Assembly: GCF_000372725.1 (NCBI RefSeq)
Contig: NW_005200298.1
Location: 20,971-83,477, forward strand
Direction: 5' to 3'
DNA length: 62,507 nt
Source: Emiliania huxleyi CCMP1516
Taxonomy: Eukaryota > Haptophyta > Isochrysidales > Noelaerhabdaceae
The stretch's first letter is position 1. Every line of letters starts with the position of its first letter. The notes below the pieces were generated by a model. It worked only from the letters and a program-made list of their open reading frames with translations, made no database searches and was not told the origin of the DNA. A program made the position numbers and the translations under genes. Positions 1 to 10,809 of this stretch are shown piece after piece.

Positions 1-817
1 CCGCCCCCTCGCCCCCCCCCCCCTCACGCGCGCGCCCGACCCGCCGCCCCCGCCCAGGTGCATGGCCCGCCCCACGCCTGAGAGCCTGAAGGGAGGCTCC
101 GGCGGTTTCGGCGTCCACGGCTCCGCTGCATACACCAAGGACCAACACTTCGCGCGATCAGTCAAAAAAAGGGCGCTCCCGAGCAGACTTGCATGGGCTC
201 GTTTGGGATGGGGGGAAGGGGGAAGGGGGCGGGGCGGGGCGGGGCGGGTGGGGGGAGGTCGTCGCACGCGATCGCGTGCTCTCTCGCGCTTGTGCTTTTT
301 GCCGGGCCGGCGGCCGACGGTCTTCTTGTGCGCGATCACACACTCTGACACTGGCGGGAGACTTGACGTTGTGGCACTGTGTAAAGTAAGGTGGAGAGCT
401 ACACTGTTAAAATGACATATTTTCTGATATGTGCTGCCTGCTTTGAGGTGCGATTGCGGTGCACCTGCCGCAGTGCAAGCTGCGTGCCGACTGCCCATGC
501 GCCGGCGCCCGTGCGACGACTGCGGACTCGGGGACGTGGGGTGCCCCGAGCCCGACGAACGCCCCGACGTGTGCGTCGTCGAGCGTCACTGTTGCGCCTC
601 CCCCCCCCCCCCCGCCCATAAACCTCCTCCCCTCCCAAATGACTCGCATGGCTGCTTGTTCAATGGACTCTCACTCTCCTCCCTGCTCCCTCCACGGCGT
701 TTACAGAGTGATCAAGGCCCCCTTGCTCGCCAGCCTGCTGTTCGGCCCTGCTGCAGGCCTGCACTGAGCTTTTTGGTCAGCCCCTCCGGCGGCCATTACG
801 AACGCCCCGGAGGGCGT
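1..817. other. No recognisable gene
   Basis: Homopolymer- and CpG-rich sequence with C-runs near 10-20 and 600-615. The open frames on both strands are arginine/proline-rich readings of GC-rich DNA and show no domain. Nothing else is recognisable. Confidence 0.5.
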
Positions 818-2285
818 CTAGGCGTGCTTCATGGGGTGGTCATCGGGAAGCGCCTCTTGGTGATGATAGAAGAAGAAGGCGAAGCAGATAATGAAATAGG
901 TGAAGAGCAGCATCGTGCCTTCCAACCAGTTGGTCTCGCCGTCACTAACGATGTGCGAGACGATGAGCACGGAAAGAAAGGTGATTATCGTCTCGTACAC
1001 GCCAAAGACTAGGGTCAATGGCTGGTCAATGGCCCAGCCAATTATCACCATGAGCGGGACGACGAAGAGTGCGATCTGCGTCGACGAGCCGAGCGCGACT
1101 CCAAAGGCGAGATCCATCTTGCCCTTCCAGGCCATGACGATGGCAGTCGAGTGCTCCGCTGCATTGCCGACGATGGGGATGATGACGAAACTTACAAAGG
1201 TCTCAGAAATGCCATATGTCGCAGTGGTGCCTTCGATAGCGCCGGTGAGCTTCTCGGAGAGAAAGGCGATCAGCACTGTTGCGAAGGCCAGCCACGCGAT
1301 CGCCCCGCTCATCGGTAGCAGCACCTGCCGTGGCAGCGGAGCGGAGGATGAGCCGGGCCTGAAGAAGGCGGCTTGGACTGAGGGACACACAAAGGCGACG
1401 CGCCTCCTCCGGCTCCTCGTCCTCGTCCTCGCCGGACGTGTCCTCAAACAGCGCCGCGTGCGAAAAGAGCTGCGCCACGAGAGAAGGACGGGCGGGAGGG
1501 TTAGTTGGTGACGGCGCAGGGCGAGGGAGGATGGAAGGCCGCGCCTGAAAATAGACGTAGAGCACGTAGAGTATGAGCAGGACGATTGAGATGCCTCGTG
1601 CGAGCGTCAGGTCGTTCGGCGAGTGCTCCGCGAACTGTCCCGTCGACTCCATCGCCGTCGGCACGACAAGGCCGAGGATGGCGATCTGCAGCAAGGTCGT
1701 GTTGGACTGCGCGGCGACCAGATTGAACTTGGACTGCATCTGGCGGATGCCAGCGGCGACCATGGAGCAGCCGAGTACCAGCAGCGTGTTTGACAGGATT
1801 GATCCGAGCAGCGACACCTGCACCACCAGCAGCAAGCCTCGCTGGAGCGCAAAATAGCACACGATCAGCTCAGTCGCGTTGCCAAAGGTGGCATTGAGCA
1901 AGCCCCCAACCGTCTCATTGGTGTGGAAGGCTACCTGCTCGGTCGCCTCGCCGAGCAATCCCGCCAGAGGAAGGATCGCGGCGGCAGCGAGGATGAAGGT
2001 CTGCGCGTCATCCAGCCCCAATTCTTGTGTGAAGCACGCAAATGGCACCAAGATGAGGCCATAGTAGAGCTTGTTGCCGGTGAGCATCTTGATGGAACCC
2101 TTGATGGTGGACGGCGGGATCGCGTTGCCCTCCTCGTCTACGCTCTTGATCACGACAGGGGGGTGCACCACTGTCAGCTTTGTCCGTGAGCGCACTGACA
2201 GCGGCCGCTCGGACGCTGTCGGTGACTCCTCGTTGAGGGAGTTGTAGGCCACGAGACCACTCGGCGCGCTCTTGTGGGCAGACAT
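818..2285 (-). CDS. Ca2+/H+ (cation/proton) antiporter, CAX family
   Basis: Three exons, 2285-1545, 1469-1404 and 1324-818, give a 437-residue protein, the usual CAX length. CAX proteins exchange protons for Ca2+ (or Mn2+) across the vacuolar or another acidic-compartment membrane. Both signature repeats are present: GNATEL near residues 135-140 and GNAAEH near 322-327. The acidic linker typical of CAX lies between the two halves (LFEDTSGEDEDEEPEE) and is made by the short middle exon. About eleven hydrophobic segments are visible. Both introns (1544-1470 and 1403-1325) start with GC and end with AG; each restores the frame and family continuity. The ATG at 2285 is the first in frame before the conserved region. 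A short N-terminal tail with many Ser residues precedes the antiporter. Substrate preference cannot be read from sequence. Confidence 0.93.
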
Positions 2286-2404
2286 CTTCCTCCCCGGCAC
2301 GAGGCGGTCTTCAGAAGTCGTGATTGCTCTCCCTGCGCGGCTGCGGGCCGCAAATTCAACCGCGGCGTCGGCGGGCCGCAGCGCGGCACCCGTTAAAAGT
2401 AGTC

Positions 2405-2479
2405 GAAAAGAATTTAAACAAAACAACTCTCTCTCACAGCACACAGGCTCGACACAGGTGCGAACGTCGAAAAGAATTT
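2405..2479 (-). promoter_or_regulatory. Two copies of the AAATTCTTTTC motif upstream of CAX
   Basis: Read on the minus strand, AAATTCTTTTC occurs at 2415-2405 and again at 2479-2469, 120-195 bases before the CAX start codon. The same motif lies 5' of other genes in this window on their coding strands. Part of the nearer copy overlaps the outer end of an inverted repeat. A core-promoter or initiator role is inferred. Confidence 0.3.
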
Positions 2480-2562
2480 CCCCCCTCGTCCTTGGATCTT
2501 TATTCCGAGAACGACGCGACAGAGGAGGAAGTGACAAGGGAGAGAACGACGAGAGTGGGGCG

Positions 2563-2642
2563 GTCTTCTGATAAACGCAGTATGGAAGATACAAAGAGAC
2601 GGAGGAGCAACGAGCGCCCTGGCGTGAGCCGAAGACACTCCC
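2563..2642. repeat. 80-bp direct repeat, copy 1
   Basis: Identical over 80 bases to 2942-3021. It lies inside the inverted-repeat-bounded segment 5' of CAX. Confidence 0.9.
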
Positions 2643-2941
2643 TCCGTAGACACTGATCACACACGGGTGGGACAGGGTGGGTCACAACAACGAGGCACGA
2701 GAGCGTGCACGACAGAGCGACGGCGCAGCGTACCGCCGTCCAGCTAAAAAGCGGCGGCCGACGGTTGCTGCGCAAAGTGATCAGTTCTAAAATAGGTGCC
2801 GGGGCCCAACGGATAGATGAATCCGGGGCACCCTCCGCTCGAATCCCTGGCCGGGGTTCGAGGTGGCCCCCACCCTGGGGCCTCCCATCAAAGGGACTGC
2901 GGCAGAAGACGCCCAATCTTGCACAAGTGCAAGAACCATAC

Positions 2942-3021
2942 GTCTTCTGATAAACGCAGTATGGAAGATACAAAGAGACGGAGGAGCAACGAGCGCCCTG
3001 GCGTGAGCCGAAGACACTCCC
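2942..3021. repeat. 80-bp direct repeat, copy 2
   Basis: Second copy of 2563-2642, 379 bp further on. Confidence 0.9.
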
Positions 3022-4119
3022 AACTGCGCTCCGTCACCGGTGTCGCGGTCTCCCCTGCGAAGAGAGATAGGAAGAGGCAGACTCCCTAGGGTGGGCGACG
3101 GCTAGCGCACCACACACCTCTCCTTAAAATCCCTGTGTGGTGGCGGCGTGCCGTCCTCCCATCCCTCCCTTGGGTTGTCTGTTTTCTTTCTTTCTTTCTG
3201 GATCTTTATTCCCATCCCTCCCTTGGCTTGTCTGCTTTCTTTCTTTCTTTTCCAAGAACTGGCACGGGCTGCAGATGCAGCGTTTGTCTGTCGTCCTCCA
3301 CACCGCCGTGGCGTGGCAGACGGTGAACGAGCTAGCGTGCGGGGACAGCGGCATTGTGCACGGTGCTAAGTGCATTGCCGTTCTTAACGGAGTCGCTTAG
3401 GCGGCTCCGGTGGTGTGCCGGTGATAGTACTAGCACGCGCCAGTTCGCACCTGTGTCGAGCCTGTGTGCTGTGAGAGAGAGTTCTGTTGTTTAAATTCTT
3501 TCTTTTTGGATCTTTATTTACTTTCTGTTCTTTAATAAAAGCACGCAAAAAAATGGTAGATACAAATTGAACTCGGGGAAGGGGAGACGGAAACGCCAGG
3601 CTACACGGGGGGCACGCCGACAAGAAAGCGACCGAGGGGTGCGGTCGTTTTTGCCTTCGCTGCTGACGCCAAACAACAAAGATGTGTGACGACAAAGGCC
3701 AGCACGTACGCGTGTGGGGAGAGGCGGTCCGTCATCTCGGGAGTGCGTGCGTGTGCCTCGATGTACACTCTCCTGCTCAGCGATGCATTGCCCGCGAAAA
3801 GAAAGTGGGCGGCTCGAGGTCTCGAGATACACAAAGCGGCCAAGGCCTCCGCATGAAGTGCCGTGCCGCGAAAAAAGGCTCTCCAATAGGAAGAGAAGTG
3901 GCAACTCCGTGCACTGACGGTCGGCCGCCAGAAAACACGCCTCCGTGGCTCGGGTTACACCAATCCTCGCTACCCAACGCGGCCAAAGGATATCCACCTC
4001 GAGAACCTCGAGATCGAGGAAGAAAAAGAAGACCCACCGGGGCGCTCGCTTTGGAGTCCATCGGCTTTGCTGTGCCACAGCTCCTCGCGAGACGCCCTAA
4101 CCACCGACCCGCCAGGGCG

Positions 4120-5178
4120 ATGAACAGAACCGGCACTGAATGGCTGCGTTCGACCCGCTCGGGCGGCTTCTGCGAGTCCGTCTTGGCGCTCTCAAACCGC
4201 ACCGGCCCATGGCCCGAAGAGCCGCCATTCGTGGGCGAGCGTCCCGGCAAGCTTGAGCCAGGTGCGGCGGCGACGGCGGCATTCATCATTTTTCTCGGTG
4301 GGTACGAGCTGTTCACCGCCAGACACTCGATCCCGGTGGCCCGCTATCTGAACATCCTGATCCTGCTCAACGGCATCACATCGATGATGAATCACATCAC
4401 CCACAACGTCTACTTCGCCTTCTGGGATGGCGCGAGCATGATCCTAGCGGTGAATCTTGGTGCTGCTCTGTGGTTCGAGACGCTGGTCGAGCTCGTGTGG
4501 CCACGTTGGTGCTCGTGCTGCGCGTCCGCCGGGCCGTCGCTACGCACCGTCTGCATCGGGTGCGTCTGGCTGCTCGTCTGCGCGGTCATGACGCCGCTCG
4601 GCATGACAAGGGTCACGCCGTTTAACGGGCTGCTTGTGATCCCCGGCGGACAGGTCTTTGTGCTATTCTTCAACCTACCGATCCTCTCGATGGTGCTCAC
4701 CGCGGCGGCGATGCTACACTGCGGCATGCCGCACATGATCCACCCCACGGGCTCGCACCTGGTCTCGACCGCCACATCGGACGAGTCGGGGGGGCTTTCC
4801 AGCGGCGACCAGAAGGACTCGCCTGCGCCTGCTTCCGAATGGGCGCTGCTGGGCGCGGCACGCGTGTACCTCTGGGTCGGGGTGGCGTCGTATCTCTTCG
4901 GCTTCGTCTGCTGGAACCTCGTCGAGCAGGGCTGCGACGCCATGCCCGACGGCTTTCGTGCCATCGGCCACGCCTTTTGGCACCTCGGCGCCGCGTACGG
5001 CCTGCACTGCCTCTTCTGCATCCTCATCTTCTTCCGCGCCGTTCTCGATGCGCGGCGCTTCGACGGCCGGTGGCGCTTCCGCTTCCGCTCGAGCCCGTCC
5101 GCGTTGCTTCGTGTGTGGCTCTGCGTCTTGCCGGTGCCGGAGGTGCTGGAGCCCCCGCCGCTAGGCATGTCGGTATGA
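4120..5178 (+). CDS. Multi-pass membrane protein of the CREST/alkaline ceramidase type
   Basis: Single-exon frame of 352 residues from the ATG at 4120. The frame stays open further upstream, but that part has no recognisable features. About seven hydrophobic segments are visible. The pattern of the CREST hydrolase superfamily (alkaline ceramidases, PAQR receptors, Per1) can be seen: S, H and D in TSMMNHITHNVYFAFWDGAS near residues 88-107, and a C-terminal GHAFWHLGAAYG with the H-x3-H metal pair. In the known family these residues bind zinc and cleave an amide such as ceramide. A ceramidase-like activity is inferred; the substrate is not determinable. The C-terminal tail is Arg- and Pro-rich. 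No intron is needed to keep the frame. Confidence 0.6.
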   Translation: MNRTGTEWLRSTRSGGFCESVLALSNRTGPWPEEPPFVGERPGKLEPGAAATAAFIIFLGGYELFTARHSIPVARYLNILILLNGITSMMNHITHNVYFAFWDGASMILAVNLGAALWFETLVELVWPRWCSCCASAGPSLRTVCIGCVWLLVCAVMTPLGMTRVTPFNGLLVIPGGQVFVLFFNLPILSMVLTAAAMLHCGMPHMIHPTGSHLVSTATSDESGGLSSGDQKDSPAPASEWALLGAARVYLWVGVASYLFGFVCWNLVEQGCDAMPDGFRAIGHAFWHLGAAYGLHCLFCILIFFRAVLDARRFDGRWRFRFRSSPSALLRVWLCVLPVPEVLEPPPLGMSV

Positions 5179-5197
5179 CATCGCCGCGCATGAGGTT

Positions 5198-5446
5198 TCA
5201 CCCTCTCGGGGAAAGGCGGGATCGCACAGGTCGCATGCCGCCGAGGAACAGCCCAGAGACGATCTGAAGGCATGAGTGAGAGGGTCGTGGTGAGAGAGGC
5301 GCACACACTAGCGGAGCAAGAGTCGCTCGTGGAACGAGAATCGCCGCTGGCAGCGGGACCTGATGCGCGTCCCACACGTCTTCGTTCTCCTCGTCGCTGC
5401 TGTCCTCGCGGATGCCGTCGATGTCGAAGCCAGTCCTGCCAGCCAT
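5198..5446 (-). pseudogene. 5' fragment resembling a dual-specificity phosphatase
   Basis: An ATG at 5446 opens an acidic 29-residue N-terminus ending in VWDAHQ at 5360. A GT-AG intron (5359-5264) restores a frame reading IVSGLFLGGMRPV, which resembles the first beta-strand of dual-specificity phosphatases (I-x-x-L-Y-L-G). The frame stops at 5198. No CxxxxxR catalytic segment is found on this strand, because the ceramidase-like gene occupies the space on the other strand. I read it as a truncated 5' gene piece. The family assignment rests on a short motif. Confidence 0.33.
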
Positions 5447-6382
5447 CACTCTGTGGCTTTGATGAGCCAACTTGGTGCCCACAAATACGCCGAAATTCCG
5501 CGTGTTTCTTTTATTTAGGGCCCGCCCCCCCAGAAAAGAAAGAAAAAATCCAAGAGAGGAGTGGGAGGGCGGGAGAATCCAAAAAAGCCGTCCAAAAAGC
5601 CACAAAAAGCCAGCGAGCCTCCCGTTACGCGATTGCTCGCGAAGCGCAGCATGCTGTGCGTGGCCAGCGTGGGAGCAGGCCGGCGCCGACGCTGCCAGAA
5701 CAAATACGAGACCTTGACCGACGGACGGCGGCCCTGCGGGGGAGCCTCCGCGCGGTTGACGACGTCCTCGTGACTTGCCTTCAGAGCGACGAGGTTCTCG
5801 CATGCTTTGAGGAGGCGCTCGGCGAACGGCTGCCAGAGATGGGCACGGATGCTGCAGCAGGGCGAGAGGCGAACGCCGAGAGTGCGGAGGCCGCACCGCG
5901 ACTGGAGGCTGCAGCAGAGCAACAGCGGGATGCGGATTAGCATGTTAGCACTGCCGGCGCGCCACAGCGAGGCAGAGTGCTGCAAAGCGCGAGAGGCGTG
6001 GTGGTGGCATGGGTGGTGGGCTCCGGACTCGAGGCTGCGGAATGGGAAGGGGGCGGGGTGAGGAAGAGAGAGTGCATGTACTGAGAGGCTAGCATGCTCA
6101 TGCTGGGGGTGAGTACTGGTCAAAACAATCCTCCGACACCGCGCTGGTGCAGTCCGGGCTTGACAAACGATATGTATTTGGACGCGGGACAAGATGACTG
6201 GAGAAGAAAAGGCAGGAAAGATTGATCCAGCACAAAGCTCAAGGTCATTGTGGAGGGTGAGCGTGGAAGTGAGAATTCTTAAGATACAAGCCTCTCTCAC
6301 AAAATCCAATCGCGCCTTCTCACAGACGCTGGCACGACAAAATCCCGCTCCAAGCGTGGCAAGCCAAATTCTTTTCCTCGCG
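5447..6382. other. Gene-free interval 5' of an RCC1 gene
   Basis: AAAGAAAG- and CAAAAAGCC-type low-complexity patches occur near 5530-5610. No convincing coding segment. The last 20 bases carry the AAATTCTTTTC motif of the following gene. Confidence 0.45.
6366..6376 (+). promoter_or_regulatory. AAATTCTTTTC motif immediately 5' of RCC1 start
   Basis: The motif ends seven bases before the ATG at 6383. The same arrangement, motif then CTCGCGATG, precedes the RCC1 copies near 21118 and 24555. It may be a transcription-start or initiator element, or simply part of the duplicated gene unit. Confidence 0.35.
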
Positions 6383-7636
6383 ATGTCCACCCCGCCGCGC
6401 CGCAGCTCGCGCCGCCTCGCCTCCGCCTCCACCGCCACGCCCTCGCCAGACACGCCGCCGCCCGTCCGCTTGCTCGATCTCCCCAGGGAGCTCCTCGAGC
6501 GCGCCCTCTCTCGCTGCGACAGCCCCGTCGACACCGCTCGCGTCGCGGCCGTCTCCCACCTCTTTCACTCGCTCGCGGAGCAGGGCATCCGCTTGTGGGC
6601 GCAAGGGCGCGGCTTCGAGCTGCCGGCGCAGCCAGAGGGTGAGAGCTGCGCTGTGCGGTGGCTGTGCTATTCTGCGCTGCTGAGCGAGTCCAACCCGCCG
6701 GCGAGGGTGGCCGCAGGCGAACGGCACAGCGTCTTCATTGACGGCGAGGGGCGGCTCTCTTCGTGTGGCTCTGCGCCGGATCACATCCCATGCCTCCTTG
6801 GCCACGGCGAGGGCGTGACGCGGCTCAACGCGCCGACACGCCTCCCTTCTCCGCTGGGCGGCGAGCGCGCCGTGAGCGTGTCGGCTGGAGGATACCACAG
6901 CCTCGCCCTCACCGCCGGCGGCAGCATCTGGAGCTGGGGCAGTGGAGCCTCTGGCAGGCTAGGCCACGGCGATTCGCAGGAGCAGTGGCAGCCCAAGAAG
7001 CTCGAGGCCTTTGCTGGACAGCGCGTCGTCGCCGCGTCGGTTGGAGGCAGCCACAGCTTCGCCACCACCGCCGACGGCGCCCTCTGGAGCTGGGGCGGTG
7101 GCCACGGCGACCAGCAGGACCAGCTGCTGCCCAAGAAGCTCGAGACCTTTGCTGGCCAGCGCGTCGTCGCTGTCTCGGCTGGAGATGGTCACAGCCTCGC
7201 CCTCACCGCCGACGGCAGCATCTGGAGCTGGGGCAATGGAGCCTTTGGCCGGCTGGGCCACGGCGACGAGCAGAACCAGCTGCTGCCTAAGAAGATTGAG
7301 GCCTTGGCTAACCAGCGCGTCGTCGCTGTGTCGGCTGGACTCTACCACAGCCTCGCCATCACCGCCGACGGCGCCGTCTGGAGCTGGGGCAGTGGATATT
7401 TAGGCCAGGTGGGCCACGGCGACGAGCAGCGCCAGCTGCTGCCAAAGAAGATCGAGGCCTTCACTGGGCAGCGCGTCGTCGTTGTGTCCGCTGGAGAGCG
7501 CCACAGCCTCGCCCGCACCGCCGACGGAGCCCTCTTCGCGTGGGGCCAGGGCAATCGCGGCTGCCTGGGCCACGGAGAGGACTTTTCGAACCAGCTGCTG
7601 CCGAAGAAGGTCGAGGCGTGGGAGCTGGGGCGGTGA
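6383..7636 (+). CDS. F-box protein with RCC1-type beta-propeller repeats
   Basis: Uninterrupted 417-residue protein. Residues of about 30-75 (LLDLPRELLERALSRC and following) form an F-box-like segment, which in known proteins binds Skp1 and recruits SCF ubiquitin ligase. From about residue 115 to the end there are roughly six RCC1-type repeats of about 51 residues with HSLALTADGAVWSWG and LGHGD motifs, which fold into a propeller. Substrate recruitment for ubiquitination is inferred. It is one of five related loci in this window (also near 21118, 24555, 32308 and 45557) and one of two that look intact. The ATG follows the shared AAATTCTTTTC motif. Confidence 0.85.
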   Translation: MSTPPRRSSRRLASASTATPSPDTPPPVRLLDLPRELLERALSRCDSPVDTARVAAVSHLFHSLAEQGIRLWAQGRGFELPAQPEGESCAVRWLCYSALLSESNPPARVAAGERHSVFIDGEGRLSSCGSAPDHIPCLLGHGEGVTRLNAPTRLPSPLGGERAVSVSAGGYHSLALTAGGSIWSWGSGASGRLGHGDSQEQWQPKKLEAFAGQRVVAASVGGSHSFATTADGALWSWGGGHGDQQDQLLPKKLETFAGQRVVAVSAGDGHSLALTADGSIWSWGNGAFGRLGHGDEQNQLLPKKIEALANQRVVAVSAGLYHSLAITADGAVWSWGSGYLGQVGHGDEQRQLLPKKIEAFTGQRVVVVSAGERHSLARTADGALFAWGQGNRGCLGHGEDFSNQLLPKKVEAWELGR

Positions 7637-8450
7637 GGTATCGGGGGCTCTGTACGGCCGGGCGTTTAGCGGCGTAGATGCACTACAGGAGCTTGTTGAA
7701 GCCAGCTCGCGCGGGGCGGCTCGATGGGGGGGCGGTGCGGTGAGCATGTGAGCGAGTAGGGCTGACGGCTGAGTGGTGCCATGTTTGGACCTCAAGGTCA
7801 AGCAGTGCCAGTGGTGGAAGAAAGCGATGTAATTTTCTTTCTGAAGAAATCCAAACAAAGAGAAAGAAAGAAAACAGACACTCCAAGGGACCAACCAGAA
7901 AGAAAGAAAGAAAAGACAGCCGAGAATGTTCCACCCAAAATTCCACTCCCGGATTCAGACACGTGAGGACATCGATGGCGGCGCTTCGCTCGCCCTCCTC
8001 TCGCCGCTCTCGGCCGCCCTTGTGGCCTCGCCGCTTCCGCTGGCACGCCAAGCTGGCGGCCGCTCTCGCGTCTCCCTCTATAATCACACAGTCGCAATTC
8101 CAGGGGTCGTTGTGTCTTCGACTGAGGCATGAGTATGAAAAAACCACTGGAGCAGCAGTGGGATATCTCTTTGCGGTATATGTTTTCTACTTTAACCTGT
8201 GTTAGTGCCAGTGCGCGCCTGTCCCGTGCCCAGTGTCGTGTGGAAATAGGAAAGTGCGGCGTGGCGTGTGCGTGTGTGCGACTGCAACGAAGGACCGCTC
8301 GCAGAGGATCATTGGGTTTGTACTATTAACAACGAAGGCGCTCTCAAAAAGAAAAAAATTAAAAAAATAACTTTACAATAGAGGTCACCTTGTCCGCCTT
8401 CATCCCACTGTCAGCCTCCGCCTCCATCCCTCGCCTCCACCCTTCCTCCA
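7637..8450. other. Gene-free interval with GAAA/TTTC microsatellite
   Basis: AAAGAAAG-type repeat at about 7857-7914 is flanked by a GTGTCTGTTTTC-like segment in reverse; related segments occur near 3186-3252 and 18305-18342. An A-rich patch lies at 8345-8370. No coding segment is recognised. Confidence 0.5.
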
Positions 8451-9565
8451 ATGCTGACTCTCTTCGCACACGGCTGCGACCCGACAAGGCACTCGGCCAC
8501 GTTCGATGCCGCCACGCCGCTTCTCGAGGCGGCTTTTGAAATCGCACGGACCGGGACTGGAGGCCCGTTCGAGCTCGGCTTCTCGTCAAACATGTCGGCG
8601 GCCGGAGCGAACCCGTCGTCGCTGTACGCACAGGCGCTCCTCGGGCCGTGGGGAGAGGGCGACACGCACTCTCGGAAACATTACATGCGGGACGGGCAGT
8701 ATGCGTTGAAGTCCCGCGACGCGGTGGTTTCGATGCTCTGCACTCCGCCGGAGCGGGAGTCCACCTACTTTTCGTGGGAAACGTACGTGTCGGAGCGGCT
8801 CTCGTGGCCAGTGATGGAGTGGAACCAAGGGCAGGGCGCGCCGATCAGCACGTTGATCAATGCGGCGACACTAACGTCGGACCACCGGAAAGCTGGGGAC
8901 ACCGGCTTCTCTCCCTTCAACCGGAGCCTGATCTTGGTCACGACGGCGGACGCCGCCACCGCCGCAGCGGTTGCCTCCGCCATGGAGCGCGTTGCGCCCG
9001 CGCAGACGGATGTCCGCGTCGTCACGCTGAACGGCACGCATATCCAACTCGCTTTGCACACGCCGTTCTGACTGAGATCTGAGTTCCTCCTAGACACACG
9101 CACACACACACACACACGCGCACACACCGTATCTGGTAGGGACAGGTCTGTCCATCGCATCTACCCGTGTGCGAGTTTGCTCTATAGGCACGAACACCAC
9201 CCTCCACTTTGCGCGCGGTTCTCCCTTCGAGCCGCTCGTCGAACGGCCCGACCTCTTTCAGTCGCTGCTGCGTGTGCACGCGCGCAGACGCGCGATCGCG
9301 GGCGGAGATCGTGCGCGTGCCGGCGTCGATTCGCGCCGCCAGCCGCGAGTAGGTGCGCGACACGAACGCGCGGGCGGTGCGCGAGTACGTCGCGAATCGT
9401 TTCCCCGTGATGCGCGTCTCGCCTCGTGCCGCTGCTCTGTTCCGCCCGTTGCCGCCGGCCACGGAGCCGCGCGCGGCGACGGGCCTTGGCAACGAGGCGG
9501 GCATGCTTGGCCTTGGGCGGGGTGCCGGGTCCGATCGTTTGCATGCAGGTTGCTCCCTCCCCCCT
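8451..9565 (+). pseudogene. Unrecognised two-exon gene with a frameshift and an internal stop
   Basis: Exon 1 (8451-9033) reads about 194 residues with aromatic-rich blocks such as STYFSWETYVSERLSWPV. A GC-AG intron (9034-9187) joins it to GTNTTLHFARGSPFEPLVE; GGCACG is duplicated at both intron ends. In exon 2 the frame must shift by one base between about 9258 and 9290 to continue with RAEIVRVPASIRAASRE. An in-frame TAG then lies at 9350-9352, followed by VRDTNARAVREYVANRF. TAC in place of TAG would give an uninterrupted reading. I do not recognise the family. It is either a decaying gene or one with two base-call errors. Confidence 0.5.
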
Positions 9566-9573
9566 AGGCCGGC

Positions 9574-10809
9574 ATGGCGGCCCCACTGGTGGAGCTGCGC
9601 GCCGCAGTCGTTCGAATGGCTGCCGCCGCCAACCTCACGCTGGCGGCCGAGGTCGCGTCGGCTTCACCAACGTCGGGGCTGGGGAGTAGCACCTCAGTGG
9701 GTGACTGGCCGTGCCCGCTTGCCAATCGCAGGTCGGCTTCACCGCGGTCGAGCTCGACAAGTGGCGATGCCTCACCGACCCACGCTACGCGCCGTGGCGG
9801 CTGCACCCCCGCGGCGGCTGCCTCGGCACCGTCTCCGACGCGCGAGAGATAGCCGAGATCCAGCCGAGATCCAGCCGAGAGCGAGAGATGGCCGAGATGC
9901 AGCTGCGCGGGAGGCCCGTGCGACATCGCGCCGAGAGAAGCTGAGCGCGATATGGTGAAGCCATCCTCGGCTCTGCACCTCGACGCTGTCCCTCGGACGC
10001 TCCATTGTGGACGCGCTTCGACGCACTCCCAACCCATGGCCAGGCCCGCGAGGGTTAGCCCATTGGCGGCCCGAGGGGCGCGCAGCTCCATTCATCACGC
10101 TGCCTCATATGCCGCCCGCGCCATTTGAGAGCAGGCGCGCTACTCCCTCTCCGACCGCAACCTGCCGGTGAGTGCCGCGACGCCGCTCGTCGTGGCGATC
10201 GGTGAGCAGAGCTCAGACACCACCTCTCACCGCACCTGACCTTGCGTCCCCGGATCCATGACAGGCGTGGACCACGTCGCGATGGGCAACGCCGCCTCCG
10301 CAGACCTGCTCGCAGGCACCGCTTAGCGGGGTCGAGCCGGCACACGGTCCCCGAATGAATGGAAGGGGCCCCCTCTCCCTCCTAGCCTCCTTCCCCTGTG
10401 ATTCGCTCCCTCTCCTGCGGCCTCGGGCAGGCACCGCCGTCGCCGTCACGCCGGAGCGGCTCCGCGGCTCCGCCAGCCACTTCCTCGGTCGAGCCGAGCC
10501 GCGCCTCTTCGCCTTCGCCTTCGCACTCGACTGCAAGGCCCCCGCCGCCGCCGCCGCGCAGCCGTACTGCTTGCGCCCGCCGCGCGAGCTGCTCGAAGGC
10601 GCCTACGGAGCTCTCGCTGCGGCACCCGAAGGCACGCCTTTCGTCCTGTGGGCATGTCCGTGTCACACGACACGCCCCATACAGGTGCGCTGCGGTACGA
10701 AGCGTACATGGACCCGGCGACCGGCACGCGCCCCTCCATTGGACTGGTGCAGCCCACGGCGCTGGCGTTCGTGCCCGCCGCCCGCGCCGCGACCGGAACG
10801 GCATACTGA
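9574..10809 (+). CDS. Unrecognised multi-exon gene
   Basis: Coding-like segments are joined by plausible introns. Exon 1 (9574-9651, alanine-rich start MAAPLVELRAAVV) joins at phase 0 to 9732 onward (VGFTAVELDKWRCLTDPRYA, then GGCLGTVSDA). Later segments include a short exon near 10262 (GVDHVAMGNAASADLLAG) joined over a GC-AG intron (10316-10430) to TAVAVTPERLRGSASHF. Last comes ALRYEAYMDPATGTRPSIG, ending at TGA 10807-10809. Intron 10316-10430 has GCAGGCACCGC duplicated at its ends. The intron after about 9840 holds a CCGAGATC-type tandem repeat. The middle exon boundaries are not resolved. No domain is recognised; the final join would need a 30-base intron, which is doubtful. Confidence 0.42.

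Larger units (their letters stand above)
2411..3497. mobile_element. Segment bounded by 55-bp inverted repeats
   Basis: Bases 2411-2465 and 3443-3497 are reverse complements at 53 of 55 positions and bound 1,087 bp. Inside are an 80-bp direct repeat (2563-2642 and 2942-3021) and two copies of a CCATCCCTCCCTTGG-plus-TTTC-repeat segment (about 3156-3260). No transposase-like frame is visible. This fits a non-autonomous terminal-inverted-repeat element, but I cannot see a clear short target duplication outside the repeats. No protein-coding gene is seen in 2286-4119. Confidence 0.45.
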